Assembly (NCBI RefSeq): GCF_947489755.1 | Contig: NZ_CANLFB010000023.1 | Coordinates: forward strand, 1 to 61,934 | DNA: 61,934 nt | Origin: an uncultured Psychromonas sp. | GTDB lineage: Bacteria > Pseudomonadota > Gammaproteobacteria > Enterobacterales > Psychromonadaceae | Direction of reading: 5' to 3' | In this document: positions 1 to 9,722 of the stretch, piece by piece | Layout of the letters: every line of letters begins with the position of its first letter | Position numbering within the stretch: position 1 is the stretch's first letter | Program-made: the position numbers and the translations under genes | The notes under the pieces: generated by a model | What the model was told of the DNA's origin: nothing | Seen by the model: only the letters and a program-made list of their open reading frames with translations | Databases searched by the model: none

Positions 1-528
1 AAGGTATGCCACAATATTCGAATTCCTAGAAATAAAGTATTTGCTAAGACAGGAAAACGTGGGAAAGGAACGATGGGATGGTTTTTCGGTTTTAAACTTC
101 ACCTTTTAATTAATCATCAAGGTGAAATCCTTGCGTTAAACATCAGTCCCGGTAACACGAATGACCGTACACCAATACCTGATTTATGTAGAAATCTAAC
201 GGGTAAGTTATATGCAGATAAGGGATATATTGGAAGTAAGTTAACAGAAAAACTAAAGAGGTCTGATATTGATTTAGTTACAACTGTCCGTAAGAATATG
301 AAAAGAAAAGTAATGTCAGCTTTCGATAGAGCTATGTTATCAAAGAGATACATAATAGAAACAGTTAATGACCAACTGAAAAACATATCTCAAATAGAGC
401 ATAGTCGCCATCGAAGTGAGACAGGGTTCATGCTCAATGTTATTTCAGGAATAGTGGCCTATTGCTTAAAAAAGAAAAAGCCATGTATTAAGGTATCTAA
501 AAGTGAATTAGAGATGATGACAGTCTAA
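1..528 (+). CDS. IS982-family transposase, 5'-truncated by the window edge
   Basis: The reading frame is open from base 1, so the gene continues to the left of the window; the first ATG at 73 is internal. The visible 175 residues carry features I associate with IS982 DDE transposases: KVCHNIRIPRNKVF followed by GKRGKGTMGWFFGFKLH, then SPGNTNDRTPI, LYADKGYIG (second catalytic Asp region), RKNMKR and, near the end, KRYIIETVNDQLKNI and IEHSRHRSETGF. The last of these includes the Glu expected to complete the DDE set. The protein would cut and paste its own element. It is the only insertion-sequence gene seen. The C-terminus appears intact, so the copy may be functional if its left part is intact. 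Confidence 0.88.
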   Translation, partial: KVCHNIRIPRNKVFAKTGKRGKGTMGWFFGFKLHLLINHQGEILALNISPGNTNDRTPIPDLCRNLTGKLYADKGYIGSKLTEKLKRSDIDLVTTVRKNMKRKVMSAFDRAMLSKRYIIETVNDQLKNISQIEHSRHRSETGFMLNVISGIVAYCLKKKKPCIKVSKSELEMMTV

Positions 529-540
529 TAAATGCTATTG

Positions 541-559
541 CTTATCCAGAACTCAGGTT
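541..559. repeat. Probable right terminal inverted repeat of the IS982-type element
   Basis: CTTATCCAGAACTCAGGTT starts 12 bases after the transposase stop. Read on the other strand it begins AACCTGAGTTCTGG, which resembles ends I recall for IS982-family elements. The matching left end is outside the window, so the call rests on position and resemblance only. Confidence 0.45.
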
Positions 560-1154
560 AATTAATAACAAACAAGTATGCTGAAAAAATAATCCCAAAG
601 CGCTTTTGCTCATTGCTCTAAGCTATCGCCTAATTCGCCCAGCATTCATAGTCCAAAATCAACACACAAAAACACTGCAGGCTGAAGCCAGCGCCCCGTA
701 AAGATGTGTCGTAAACTTCATTAATAACAACAAACAAGCAGACTGAAACATGCGTCCCGAAATAACGAACCAAAAATATAAAACAGGATTCCCAGAGCTC
801 TTGACCTAGGGGCGCTGGCTTTAGCCTGCAGGGTTCCTGGTGTTAAGGTTTATTATTTTGCTCTTCGCGAACAAAGCATAAAACATACAATCGCAAGCGA
901 CACAAAACATCCTGCAAGCTGAAGCATGCGCCCCGAAGTAACGAACCAAAAAGATAAAACAGAATTCACAAAGCTTTTGACCTAGGGGCGCTGGCTTTAG
1001 CCTGCAGAGTTCCTGGTGTTAAGGTTTATTATTTTGCTCTTCGCGAACAAAGCATAAAACATACAATCGCAAGTAACACAAAAAAGATCTGCAAGCTAAA
1101 ACAGGACTCGCAGAGCTCCTCCGCTCATGACACTAGGCTCAGCCTAACTGAGTT
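560..1154. repeat. Intergenic REP cluster 1 (five copies plus a truncated one)
   Basis: This 595-base stretch has no gene. It holds REP hairpin elements at 677-697 (reverse), 738-758 (reverse, degenerate), 809-829 (forward), 914-934 (reverse, with AAGCATGC in place of AAGCCAGC) and 985-1005 (forward). A truncated copy starts near 1091. The 738/809 and 914/985 copies form inverted pairs about 50 bases apart, as in BIMEs. The roughly 80-base stretch after each forward copy (TTCCTGGTGTTAAGG onward) is itself duplicated. Confidence 0.8.
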
Positions 1155-3185
1155 CTAACGTTCAAAGACAAATTTTGCGACGTTTTCTTGTAAATTTTTG
1201 GCAATAACAACCTGCGAAGTTGCTTCATCTTTAGCTGACTCAGCTTTACTATTAGTATCGTTAGCCAACATCGCAATTTTATTAATGTTCTTATCTAATT
1301 CAGCGACGGTTACTGCTTGTTCTTCTGTCGCAGTAGAAATTAAGTAACTTAAATCTTGCACTTCAGACATTTTGCTTTCAAAGCTTGCAATCATTTCATC
1401 GGCTAATTTCGCTTGCTTAAGACTTTCGTTTACCAAGCCTTCACTTTTTGTTGTCGCATCTACTGTCATTTTAGAATCTAAAATCATAGTCGATATTTTC
1501 TCTTGAATTTCTAACGTAGATTTTTGTGTACGTGTAGCTAAAGTACGTACCTCATCAGCAACGACAGAGAACCCCCTTCCTTGCTCACCAGCACGAGCAG
1601 CTTCAATAGCAGCATTAAGCGCTAATAAATTAGTTTGGTCTGCAATTTCAGTAATTGTATCCACGATATCTTGAATGCTTTTCACACCATTATGCAAATT
1701 ATTGATAGCCGATAATGTCAGTTTGGTTTGTGATGCAACTTGTTCAATACTTTGGTGGTTATCTAACACTCTTTGTCGTCCATTTTTTGATAACTCAACC
1801 GCGTTAATAACTGCATCATGGGTTTTTTCTGTATGTTGTGCTACTTCATTCGCAGTACAACTCATTTCAACCAACGCTGTCGCAACCATGTGCAATTCAT
1901 CTTTTTGCTGGTTAACGATATCGAGTGTGCTTTGAGACGTATTAACAACCGATACAACGGAAGCTTCTACTTTCTTTGAAGAGTCTTCAATATCTAATAC
2001 TGTTTGTTTCAAGTTATTAATCACCTTAATAAGGTAATTGTTTAATTGTCCAAATTCATCATTAGATTGTGAGACAGGAATATTACGTAACACCCCATTA
2101 GATAAGGCATTTAGCTCCTCCATAAACTTGTTAATAGCATGACGAATAAGGCGCGTCATCGTAGTTGATAACACAAGAATACAAAGCAGAATAAAAATAC
2201 CGACAACAATACTAATATTATTTTGACCTTGTGTGCTGTCATTAATATCAGTCGCTAACTTATTATTTTGTGCGAATGATTTATCTAACAATAATCCCGT
2301 TAACACACTCGCATTCTCTGTTTGCGCTTTTAATGTCGCAAAGTCAGTTTTCTGCTGTTTAATCGCCGCTAACCTTTGCTTCTGGATAGATAATAAACCT
2401 TGCTCACCTTCAATCGCATCTAACAAAGATAATGTCAGCGCAGACAACTTACGAACGAAGTTTTGATAAAATGTATCGTTTGAGGAAAAAATAAGAGAAG
2501 GTAACAAGCTGGAGTGCTGGTTCTGCCAGTTAATGAACTGTTGGTGGTGACTCTCTAAGGCCTCTAATGAGTTTGCATTCGCTGTCTTTTCAATAATCAA
2601 CATACCCGAAATAACCGAAGCGTTAACCTCATTCACAATAGAAATAGTTGCTTCATCTTCTAACTCAATTAACGTATCAGAAAGTAATGGGGCTATCTTT
2701 TCCAATAACGTATCAAGCGTTAATACAATTTGATGCGTACTTTCAATGGCATTGACTATTTGTGATTGCTTTTTAATTAACAATAATGAATTTGCTTCAA
2801 CCTCTTGCATATTATTTTTTAACTGCAACAAAGCTTCATCTACTACAGTTGAAAACTCTCCGCTTAAATGGAGCTCACTAAAGTCATGTAAAGTAGAAAC
2901 GACCTGTTGATTATTCACAGTCAGTTTATTGGAAGTTTGTTTATATTGGTCGTTTGTTTCACTTGCTAATAATTTTAAAATTAATGGCTCAGTGGCTTTC
3001 ACCAATTCATTGGTTTTAGAAGAGAAACGAATGACCGGTGAAGATTCATTATTAATGAGCGTTAGCCCCGATATAACTTGTTTTCCATTAACAAAGCTGA
3101 ACAACACCATGCCGATGAAAAGAAAACCAATCAAGCCAAAACTCAGTATGATTTTGGTCGATAAATTGATATTAAATATTTTCAT
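1155..3185 (-). CDS. Methyl-accepting chemotaxis protein
   Basis: Inner-membrane chemoreceptor signalling through CheW/CheA. In the longest frame (692 residues from 3233) there is a first membrane segment at about 28-48, a helical periplasmic sensor of about 290 residues, a second membrane segment at about 339-358, a HAMP region to about 410 and a cytoplasmic methyl-accepting coiled coil. The highly conserved hairpin tip lies at about 528-572 ([20 protein letters not shown], then [15 protein letters not shown]). I prefer the start at 3185 (MKIFNIN), which places a short tail before the first membrane helix and has AAGGA just upstream; 3233 and 3221 remain possible. The gene is divergent from a periplasmic solute-binding protein gene, which may supply its ligand. 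The ligand cannot be predicted from the sensor. Confidence 0.95.
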   Translation of the reverse strand: MKIFNINLSTKIILSFGLIGFLFIGMVLFSFVNGKQVISGLTLINNESSPVIRFSSKTNELVKATEPLILKLLASETNDQYKQTSNKLTVNNQQVVSTLHDFSELHLSGEFSTVVDEALLQLKNNMQEVEANSLLLIKKQSQIVNAIESTHQIVLTLDTLLEKIAPLLSDTLIELEDEATISIVNEVNASVISGMLIIEKTANANSLEALESHHQQFINWQNQHSSLLPSLIFSSNDTFYQNFVRKLSALTLSLLDAIEGEQGLLSIQKQRLAAIKQQKTDFATLKAQTENASVLTGLLLDKSFAQNNKLATDINDSTQGQNNISIVVGIFILLCILVLSTTMTRLIRHAINKFMEELNALSNGVLRNIPVSQSNDEFGQLNNYLIKVINNLKQTVLDIEDSSKKVEASVVSVVNTSQSTLDIVNQQKDELHMVATALVEMSCTANEVAQHTEKTHDAVINAVELSKNGRQRVLDNHQSIEQVASQTKLTLSAINNLHNGVKSIQDIVDTITEIADQTNLLALNAAIEAARAGEQGRGFSVVADEVRTLATRTQKSTLEIQEKISTMILDSKMTVDATTKSEGLVNESLKQAKLADEMIASFESKMSEVQDLSYLISTATEEQAVTVAELDKNINKIAMLANDTNSKAESAKDEATSQVVIAKNLQENVAKFVFER

Positions 3186-3233
3186 AAATCCTTTTTCATC
3201 CGTATTTGTCCCTCTTTCCATAACAGAGATCAT

Positions 3234-3530
3234 AACTACACCATTTGACTATATTTTTTACATTTTGTAAATTTAAACATCAATTAACTATAACCATTTG
3301 ATTAGTTTAGGTTAACACTCAAATAAATCGAATAATAAGATTCCCAAGCTATAAAATAAGCACTTTAACGAGATTTTTAAGCTTTGATTTTACATTAGCA
3401 ATGCTATTATTTTGCTACTTTCATCAATTAACTAACACTTTTTATATAAATTAGAAGGTAAACTAGATGAATACACACTCGATTATTCAAACGCGATTAA
3501 CCTTGTAAAAAGTTCCAGGATGGAAACCAC
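3234..3530. promoter_or_regulatory. Divergent promoter region between chemoreceptor and binding-protein genes
   Basis: AT-rich 297-base gap that must contain both promoters. Rightward candidates are weak: TTGATT at 3384-3389 followed after 15 bases by TATTAT at 3405-3410. A short translated leader may start at 3467. No clear operator was found. Confidence 0.4.
3467..3508 (+). CDS. Possible 13-residue leader peptide upstream of the binding protein gene
   Basis: ATG at 3467 is preceded by AGAAGG at good Shine-Dalgarno spacing and opens a 13-codon frame (MNTHSIIQTRLTL) ending in TAA at 3508, 22 bases before the next start. It has no homology that I recognise. It could be a translational-coupling or attenuation leader, or chance. 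The support is the ribosome site and the position only. Confidence 0.3.
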   Translation: MNTHSIIQTRLTL

Positions 3531-4835
3531 ATGAAAAAAACGTCTACCCTTTTCCTCAGTTTAGTATCGTTGGCATTCAGCGCGAATGTCTCAGCGATAG
3601 ATCTTAATATTGCCACAGTAAACAATGCACATATGATGGAAATGAAAGCCTTAACACCGGCCTTCGAAAAAGATAATCCTGATATAAAACTGAAATGGCA
3701 TATTTATAATGAAGGTAGTTTGAGAATGCGTGCAATTGCAGATATTGCATCTGCAGGTGGACGCTATGATGTCGTTACTATTGGTTTATACGAAACACCC
3801 ATTTGGGCAAAACGAGACTGGTTAATCCCATTATCTCCAGATAATAATTATGACGTCAATGATCTACTTCCTTCTATAAAAGCAGGCTTGTCATACCAAG
3901 GAGAACTTTACGCGGCTCCCTTCTATGGCGAAAGCTCTATGTTGATGTACCGTAAAGACATACTAGATAAAGCCAATATATCTTTTAATAAAAGGCCTAA
4001 CTGGACAGACATACAGAACGCAGCAAAAGCGGTGCACGACCCCGACAACGAAGTCTATGGAATTTGCCTAAGAGGTAAACCAGGCTGGGGAGACAATATG
4101 GCCTTGGTTTCAACGATAGCGAATAGTTTTGGTGGCCGATGGTTTGATATGGATTGGCAGCCAGAAATTAATACAAATGCATGGAAAAAAGCGGTTAACT
4201 TCTATGTTGAATTACTCAACAATTACGGCCCACCTAATCCAGAAAAAAATAGTTTTACCGAAATTTTAAGCTTATCCCGTCAAGGTAAATGTGCGATGTG
4301 GGTTGATGCCTCAATTGCAGCGTCATTTCTAACCGATAGCAAACAAAGTAAATATGCTTCACTTTGGTCTTATACTGAAGCGCCCTATCAAATCACCACA
4401 AGTGGTGCGAGTTGGTTATGGTCTTGGGCATTGGCGATCCCAAAAGAATCAAAAAATGTCGATGCTGCAAAAACATTTATTAGTTGGGCAACGTCAAAAG
4501 ATTATATCAAACGTATTGCCGATAAAAACGGCTGGGCAAATGTACCAACAGGTACGCGTTTATCAACGTATAACAACCCTGACTATGTAAAAGCAGTCGG
4601 TGATTTTGCCAAAGCAGAATTAACTGCACTCAACGGCATAGATCCGGAAAACAATACGTTATATCCATCGCCTTATTCTAGTGTTCAATTTGTAACAATC
4701 CCGGAGTTCGTCTCTATCGCTGGTTTTGCAGGACAAAAAATAGCAGAGGCACTTGAAGGTAAAATCAGCGTAGAACAAGCACTAGATAGCGCACAAAAAA
4801 TAGCAGAAAGAGAAATGCGCCGAGCAAATCACTAA
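3531..4835 (+). CDS. Periplasmic extracellular solute-binding protein (family 1, sugar/polyol type)
   Basis: 434-residue protein with a classical signal peptide (MKKTSTLFLSLVSLAFSANVSA, cleavage predicted after residue 22), so it should be periplasmic. The mature part reads like maltose/sorbitol/mannitol-type ABC binding proteins: YNEGSLRMRAIADIASAGGRYDVVTIG, then WAKRDWLIPLS, APFYGESSMLMYRKDIL, and late YPSPYSSVQFVTIPEF. AGGA lies about 10 bases before the ATG. No permease or ATPase genes accompany it, unusual for an ABC uptake system. The divergent chemoreceptor suggests it may serve sensing, or feed a transporter encoded elsewhere. The polyol specificity is a resemblance only. Confidence 0.85.
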   Translation: MKKTSTLFLSLVSLAFSANVSAIDLNIATVNNAHMMEMKALTPAFEKDNPDIKLKWHIYNEGSLRMRAIADIASAGGRYDVVTIGLYETPIWAKRDWLIPLSPDNNYDVNDLLPSIKAGLSYQGELYAAPFYGESSMLMYRKDILDKANISFNKRPNWTDIQNAAKAVHDPDNEVYGICLRGKPGWGDNMALVSTIANSFGGRWFDMDWQPEINTNAWKKAVNFYVELLNNYGPPNPEKNSFTEILSLSRQGKCAMWVDASIAASFLTDSKQSKYASLWSYTEAPYQITTSGASWLWSWALAIPKESKNVDAAKTFISWATSKDYIKRIADKNGWANVPTGTRLSTYNNPDYVKAVGDFAKAELTALNGIDPENNTLYPSPYSSVQFVTIPEFVSIAGFAGQKIAEALEGKISVEQALDSAQKIAEREMRRANH

Positions 4836-4853
4836 CCACCAGCCAACAAACAG

Positions 4854-4887
4854 AAAACATGGCGTTAATAGACAACGCCATGTTTTT
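4854..4887 (+). terminator. Rho-independent terminator of the binding-protein gene
   Basis: Strong hairpin with arms AAAACATGGCGTT and AACGCCATGTTTT around a 7-base loop, ending in a short T run, 18 bases after the stop codon at 4835. Confidence 0.85.
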
Positions 4888-5759
4888 CTGAAAATCCAAA
4901 AAGTAGACTGAAAAAGGAATCACAGAGCTCATTGCTTTAAACTGTCGCCTAATTCGCCTAGCACAAGAGGTAAAAACCAACACACAAAAAACACTGCAGA
5001 CTAAAGTCAGCGCCCCTTTAAAAATACGTCGTAAATTTCATTAATCACAACAAACAAGCAGGCTGAAACATGTGCCTCGAAATAACGAACCAAAATATAA
5101 AAAAGGAATAGCAGAGCTCTTGACCTAGGGGCCCTGGCTTTAGCCTGCAGATTTTGTGTGTTGTTTTATATTTTTTACTACAAAAGCAAAATCAATAAGT
5201 ATAAAACATTAAAACAGGAATAGCAGAGTTCTTGACCTAGGGGCGCTGGCTTTAGCCTGCCAGTATGCGAGTCATCGCATACGTCTATTCGCCACGGTGA
5301 ACAAAGTGAAGAACAACAATTCAACACATAAAAATCCTAAAATAAAAAGAAGCAGGCTAAAGCATGCGCCCCGAAAAGATGTATCGTAACTTTCATTAAT
5401 AACAACAAACAAGTATGCTGAAAAAAGAATTCCAAAGCGCTTTTGCTCATTGCTCTAAGCTATCGCCTAATTCGTCCAGCATCCATAGTCCAAAATCAAC
5501 ACACAAAAACACTGCAGGCTGAAGCCAGCGCCCCGAAAAGATGTATCGTAAACTTCATTAATGACAACAAGCAGGCTGAAGCCAACGCCCCGTAAAGATG
5601 TATCGTAAACTTCATTAATGACAACAAGCAGGCTGAAGCATGCGCCCCTGAAAATGTATCGTAACTTTCATTAATAACGATAATCAACAAGGCTAAAAAA
5701 GAATAACAGAGACCTTGCGATCATGAGATCGGACTGCCTCCTAATTCATCCAAACACCC
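4888..5759. repeat. Intergenic REP cluster 2, including three 57-bp tandem units
   Basis: An 870-base gene-free region. REP hairpins lie at 4996-5016 (reverse, GACT/AGTC stem variant), 5058-5078 (degenerate), 5128-5148 (forward), 5240-5260 (forward), 5352-5372 (reverse), and 5514, 5571 and 5628 (reverse). The last three belong to direct tandem units of exactly 57 bases (5514-5570, 5571-5627, 5628 onward), each consisting of one REP plus a spacer containing GATGTATCGTAA and TTCATTAATGACAAC. Parts of this region also resemble cluster 1 (the CGCTTTTGCTCATTGCTCTA stretch near 601 recurs near 5439). Confidence 0.8.
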
Positions 5760-7154
5760 TTACGGAATAGTCACAACCAACCTATCATCCAATTCCATTA
5801 ACTTTACTTTCAACGCGTGTTTAGCGTCATCATCCCCATGTACAATAATGACTTTTTCAGGGCCTTTGCGAATACGCTTAATAAAATTGACTAAATTAGA
5901 TTGGTCAGCATGTGCGGAGTAACCTGAAATCGTATGAACGCCTGCATTAACGATTAGCTTTTCACCATCAATGAACACATAACCGCCACTTGGTCCGTAT
6001 TGTTGAATCTCACGCCCTAACGTCCCCTTAGCTTGATAACCGACAAACAATACATCAGCAGTCGGTTCACTGATAAACCGCTTTAAATAATTCACTACGC
6101 GCCCACCACTGCACATCCGACTAGCAGCAATCACTATCGCTGGTTTGCTACGATTCGCTAGATACTCAACCACTTGCATATGCTCTTGGTGTGTATCAAC
6201 CGTATACAAACTCTCAAAGTTTAAAGGCTGCCTACCTTGCTTCACACGCCTTTTCGCTTCAGCATCCCACAAGGACTGAAAATATTGATAATGCTCAGTG
6301 AATTTAGCGGCCATCGGAGAATCAACAATTACTTCAATATCAGCCAATTTCTTAAACTTAGCTTTTGCGGTGATCTGTTCTAATTCATAAAGTAGTTCCT
6401 GTGTACGACCAATACTAAAAGCAGGAATAATCACCACGCCATTATCACTAATTGCTTTAATTAATACCTTCTCTAAACTCTTCGCACGTTCACGTCGCCC
6501 TTGATGATTCTTATCACCGTAAGTACTTTCAATAACCACAACATCTGCTTTATAAGGGCTTTTAGGGGAAGCTAATAAAGGAGAATAAGTTGCGCCAAGA
6601 TCCCCCGAAAAAACAACTCGTTTAGCCGTTTGCTCTTCACCCTTTACATTAGACTTAGCCTTAACGTCAATTTCAATATAAGCAGACCCAAGAATATGAC
6701 CTGCAGGCTGGAACTTAACTTTAGTGCGACTCGCCCCTTTTAACGTCACCTCAAACCACTGCTTGTAAGGCACAGCAATCAACTGTCCCTTTAAACGAGC
6801 CAAACAAGCTTTAATGATCGATTGATTACGGGTTACTCCCACTTTCAGCGCATCTTCAATCACCATCGGTAATAAAGCTGCTGTCGCTTCTGTGGCAATA
6901 ATCGGCCCAGAAAACCCTGCCGCTAATAAATAAGGCAAACGCCCAACATGGTCAATATGACAATGGGTAACTAATAGAGCCTGAACCGTACTGATGTCAA
7001 ACTCGATAGATAATAAATCATCATCACCTCGACCAGACGTTTCTGCACCTTGAAACAAACCACAATCAACTAATAAACTATTATTCGCGTCAACAATCAA
7101 TTGATGACATGAACCTGTCACCCCATTAACGGCACCATGATCAAGTATCTGCAT
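5760..7154 (-). CDS. MBL-fold metallo-hydrolase with beta-CASP domain (RNase/Ysh1-like)
   Basis: 464-residue protein of the metallo-beta-lactamase/beta-CASP family, whose members are mostly nucleases acting on RNA. Visible motifs: THCHIDHVGRLPY at about 63-75 (the HxHxDH zinc motif), PAGHILGSAY (third metal His), FSGDLG (metal Asp), VVVIESTYGD, then the beta-CASP segment with IPAFSIGRTQELLYEL, ASRMCSGGRVVNYL and SGYSAHADQ, and a late HGDDDAKHAL. I start at 7154 (MQILDHGAVNG) because GGGAGGG sits directly upstream; the longer start four codons earlier would place that ribosome site inside the gene. The gene appears monocistronic. The substrate is unknown. Confidence 0.9.
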   Translation of the reverse strand: MQILDHGAVNGVTGSCHQLIVDANNSLLVDCGLFQGAETSGRGDDDLLSIEFDISTVQALLVTHCHIDHVGRLPYLLAAGFSGPIIATEATAALLPMVIEDALKVGVTRNQSIIKACLARLKGQLIAVPYKQWFEVTLKGASRTKVKFQPAGHILGSAYIEIDVKAKSNVKGEEQTAKRVVFSGDLGATYSPLLASPKSPYKADVVVIESTYGDKNHQGRRERAKSLEKVLIKAISDNGVVIIPAFSIGRTQELLYELEQITAKAKFKKLADIEVIVDSPMAAKFTEHYQYFQSLWDAEAKRRVKQGRQPLNFESLYTVDTHQEHMQVVEYLANRSKPAIVIAASRMCSGGRVVNYLKRFISEPTADVLFVGYQAKGTLGREIQQYGPSGGYVFIDGEKLIVNAGVHTISGYSAHADQSNLVNFIKRIRKGPEKVIIVHGDDDAKHALKVKLMELDDRLVVTIP

Positions 7155-7433
7155 AAACCCTCCCAAAGCATTTTTATTGAGTATGGTTCAATGTAAATAT
7201 AATGATAATAAGTCGTACGCTTATTACTCAAAAGTGAGAAGAGGGTTATTAATAAAGAGAGAATAATCATAAAAATACTACTTTAAGCGTTAAATACAGA
7301 AAGTAACAAATCAATATAATGACATTTTAGATACGAAAATATAACATCCTTACAATATTTGTTAACCATCGGTGAACTTTTTTATTAATTTTCATTTCTT
7401 AATAAAAATAATATTCAAAATTCAAGGTCGAAA

Positions 7434-8468
7434 ATGAAAATAATAGAAGTATTAAAAGATATAGACTTCCAAGCCGAACACAATGGATATGATTCGATAG
7501 CAGATATGCACTATAAATATCGAATTACTAGTTTAGATAAACCTATTGTTATAACTTTTCCTCCTAACAGAAACGATATTAATACAGATCCTACGATCTC
7601 TCCTTTTAATTTCGATTTTTTGTGTAAGTATGATGTAAACATAATATGTTTTGGCGTGTTAGGTGCACACTCTGACAACTATTTCATGCACCCAGAATTC
7701 TCACAATTTATAGAAAAACTCGGAGTCGCTTTAAAACCATTCAAAGCACGTTTAGGCTATGCAAATAGTAAAGGCGGTTTTGGTATAGGTGCTTATGCTG
7801 AAGCCTTACGGTTAGATTATGCAATATTATTTCACCCCATAAGTACTAAGAAGCTAGATTTAGTCCCTTGGGATAATCGTCCCACGACTAAAGAGGCACA
7901 ACATTTAGATTGGACAAAAAAATATAACGATATCAGCCTCGGTAATTGTAAAGGATATATTATTTATGACCCAGAGAATAAAATCGATGTAATGCATGCA
8001 AATAGATTTAAAAACTTTAAGCACGTAAAAATAAATGGTTTCGGACATGGCACTGGTTATTATTTTTTAGCGATGAACTCTAATATAATAAAAGAAATCC
8101 TTAGTGACTTTTTATATACTCAAGAAATAAATATACAAAACCTAAGACAAAAAACCAAATTGCTAAGATTAACTTCAGCTTATTACAAACCTTTAATAAA
8201 AAAGAAACCAAATAACAAAATATTACTAAAAAGTGAAAAAAAATTAAGTATATTACTTAATTCTCCTTTGATACAAAAAACAATGACATCTAAAAACCTG
8301 AATAAAGATGAAGTTGATAACATTAGAGATGCAGCTTTAGCTCTAGAGTATATTGATTTAAACAAAGCAATGAGCTTAATGAAAATAGCATTAAAATTAA
8401 GACCTGGCGGTATATTTATCAAAAACAAAATTATGTTTTACCAAAAAAAATTAGACGCTCGAAAATAA
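7434..8468 (+). CDS. Putative alpha/beta-hydrolase-like polysaccharide-locus protein with C-terminal RDxA module
   Basis: 344 residues, no signal peptide. The N-terminal 220 residues look like a divergent alpha/beta-hydrolase fold of the kind found in capsule clusters: a nucleophile-elbow-like GYANSKGGFGIGAYAEAL (Ser112), YDPENKIDVMHANRF with candidate acidic residues Asp179/Asp185, and GFGHGTGYYF with His205. The catalytic assignment is inference. A linker rich in Lys/Asn follows. Residues 292-340 are the 49-residue module shared with three proteins of the neighbouring locus. The gene is on the plus strand, converging on the minus-strand cluster, and marks its edge. It may modify the polysaccharide (for example acyl transfer or removal), but no substrate can be deduced. 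Confidence 0.55.
   Translation: MKIIEVLKDIDFQAEHNGYDSIADMHYKYRITSLDKPIVITFPPNRNDINTDPTISPFNFDFLCKYDVNIICFGVLGAHSDNYFMHPEFSQFIEKLGVALKPFKARLGYANSKGGFGIGAYAEALRLDYAILFHPISTKKLDLVPWDNRPTTKEAQHLDWTKKYNDISLGNCKGYIIYDPENKIDVMHANRFKNFKHVKINGFGHGTGYYFLAMNSNIIKEILSDFLYTQEINIQNLRQKTKLLRLTSAYYKPLIKKKPNNKILLKSEKKLSILLNSPLIQKTMTSKNLNKDEVDNIRDAALALEYIDLNKAMSLMKIALKLRPGGIFIKNKIMFYQKKLDARK
8307..8453 (+). other. RDxA module, copy 1 (residues 292-340 of the alpha/beta-hydrolase-like protein)
   Basis: 49 residues aligning without gaps to three other proteins. Contains NIRDAALALE, AMSLMKIAL, RPGGIFI and K. Likely two amphipathic helices. Confidence 0.75.
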
Positions 8469-8518
8469 ATACAAAAAGGGCTTAGTTAAAATGAGAGGGA
8501 AAAAAATGGAAGGAATCA

Positions 8519-8544
8519 AAGGCACTAAATCAGCTTAGTGCCTT
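8519..8544. terminator. Hairpin between convergent genes, possible bidirectional terminator
   Basis: Perfect 10-bp stem AAGGCACTAA / TTAGTGCCTT with a 6-base loop lies between two converging genes. Neither side has a long T run, so termination strength is uncertain. Confidence 0.5.
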
Positions 8545-8565
8545 AATCAATGTAAAAAATGAAAT

Positions 8566-9654
8566 CTACTTTTTAAGTGTCAAAGACTTGTAAGTCAATT
8601 GCTGCCCAGTTTCCTTAGCAAACACTTCAATCTTGTCACCTTCTTTACAACGATTCGTTAAAGAAAAGTGTACTCCTATATAACGCTCACGAGGGAAATT
8701 AACTTTTGGAAAGTTGCCAAAAAAATTATCTGCAGTCATAACTTCAAGTAACTCTCCATTACATAACACATTAAATTCTACAGCCTTTTCTGAATGGCTG
8801 TAATATGCACATCCGGTCAATATATTATTAGGATTGATGGTAAAGTGACTGTAAACCCATTCTTTATTTTGCTGTGTTAATGCCACACGGTGAACATGTA
8901 AAAACTCAGCTTCTTTCACACAGTTAATATCAATCGGGTTTAATTTAGTTATTTTAGCTCTTAACTCAGGAGATATAGCTTCTTTTTCAATCGTTTTTTT
9001 CTTATTAACATTGGTTTCTATCACTTTAAGAGAAAGCCCATAATAACTATTAATAAGCTGTATACTTTCTTCATAACAATCAGTCAGACCTACATAGCCA
9101 ATTAACCCAAGCGGTAAAGGGGCTAAGTTTTTTCTCTGAAAATTAGAGGCTAAAGGACGCTTTAAAAATTGCGCTAAAGTACCTTTAAATCCATGAAAAG
9201 CAACATAATGGTTGTAATGAGAAACCACCTGTTGAATAGGCTCCCTTACAAAAGAGATAATATGACGCGCGGATACTATGTCCGAATACTTCGCTAGCGT
9301 AACATGACCTACTAACCAAGTATTTTCAACTTCATTAAATGATTTTTTCAGATTCAATGGTGCCTGTTCTCGGTAGATATGATCTAAAATCAGGCTATGA
9401 GTCTGAGAAGAGTGTTTCCCATAATCACCTATTACTCTATGCTCGCTTTCTAATGCTTTTCTAAAGCTAGTACCCGCCGTTTTTGGAATATGTATAAAGA
9501 AGAAGTTATTCTTTTTTTCTAAATGAGTACGCTCTCGATACTTACTTGTTCCGTCAAAACCAATAACTTCGCTCGCATCATAATCAGCTACTCTCTGTTT
9601 TATCGACGAGGCTTTAATACGTTCGCTTATTTTTTTTGAGATTTTTTTAAACAT
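8566..9654 (-). CDS. Sulfotransferase-family protein (Sulfotransfer_2 type)
   Basis: 362-residue probable cytoplasmic carbohydrate sulfotransferase using PAPS. After a basic N-terminal stretch, NNFFFIHIPKTAGTSFRKAL supplies the 5'-phosphosulfate loop (PKTAGTSF), and IISFVREPIQQVVSHYNHY the 3'-phosphate-binding Arg/Ser region. HSSQTHSLI and VGHVTLAKY in between match the usual layout. The last 120 residues are less conserved, with a beta-rich character. It is the last gene of the minus-strand polysaccharide locus, 68 bases after the preceding glycosyltransferase gene, and probably sulfates a sugar of the exported polymer. The acceptor is unknown. Confidence 0.8.
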   Translation of the reverse strand: MFKKISKKISERIKASSIKQRVADYDASEVIGFDGTSKYRERTHLEKKNNFFFIHIPKTAGTSFRKALESEHRVIGDYGKHSSQTHSLILDHIYREQAPLNLKKSFNEVENTWLVGHVTLAKYSDIVSARHIISFVREPIQQVVSHYNHYVAFHGFKGTLAQFLKRPLASNFQRKNLAPLPLGLIGYVGLTDCYEESIQLINSYYGLSLKVIETNVNKKKTIEKEAISPELRAKITKLNPIDINCVKEAEFLHVHRVALTQQNKEWVYSHFTINPNNILTGCAYYSHSEKAVEFNVLCNGELLEVMTADNFFGNFPKVNFPRERYIGVHFSLTNRCKEGDKIEVFAKETGQQLTYKSLTLKK

Positions 9655-9722
9655 AGAGACCTAATACTAAAAGTTATATTACTTGATTTATCTAAACGTA
9701 GGATGAGGTAACAAAGTAGATT

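Noticed and set aside
117-386. 89-codon minus-strand frame within the transposase
   Set aside because: Antisense shadow of the IS982 transposase, which has clear family motifs in the other frame.
5496-5690. 64-codon open frame on the minus strand with repeated LLSLMKFTIHL segments
   Set aside because: It is created by the three 57-bp REP tandem units, whose length is a multiple of three. No ribosome site and no recognisable protein.
5514-5690. Possible CRISPR array
   Set aside because: Repeat and spacer both recur, units are 57 bases with no unique spacers, and no cas genes are present.
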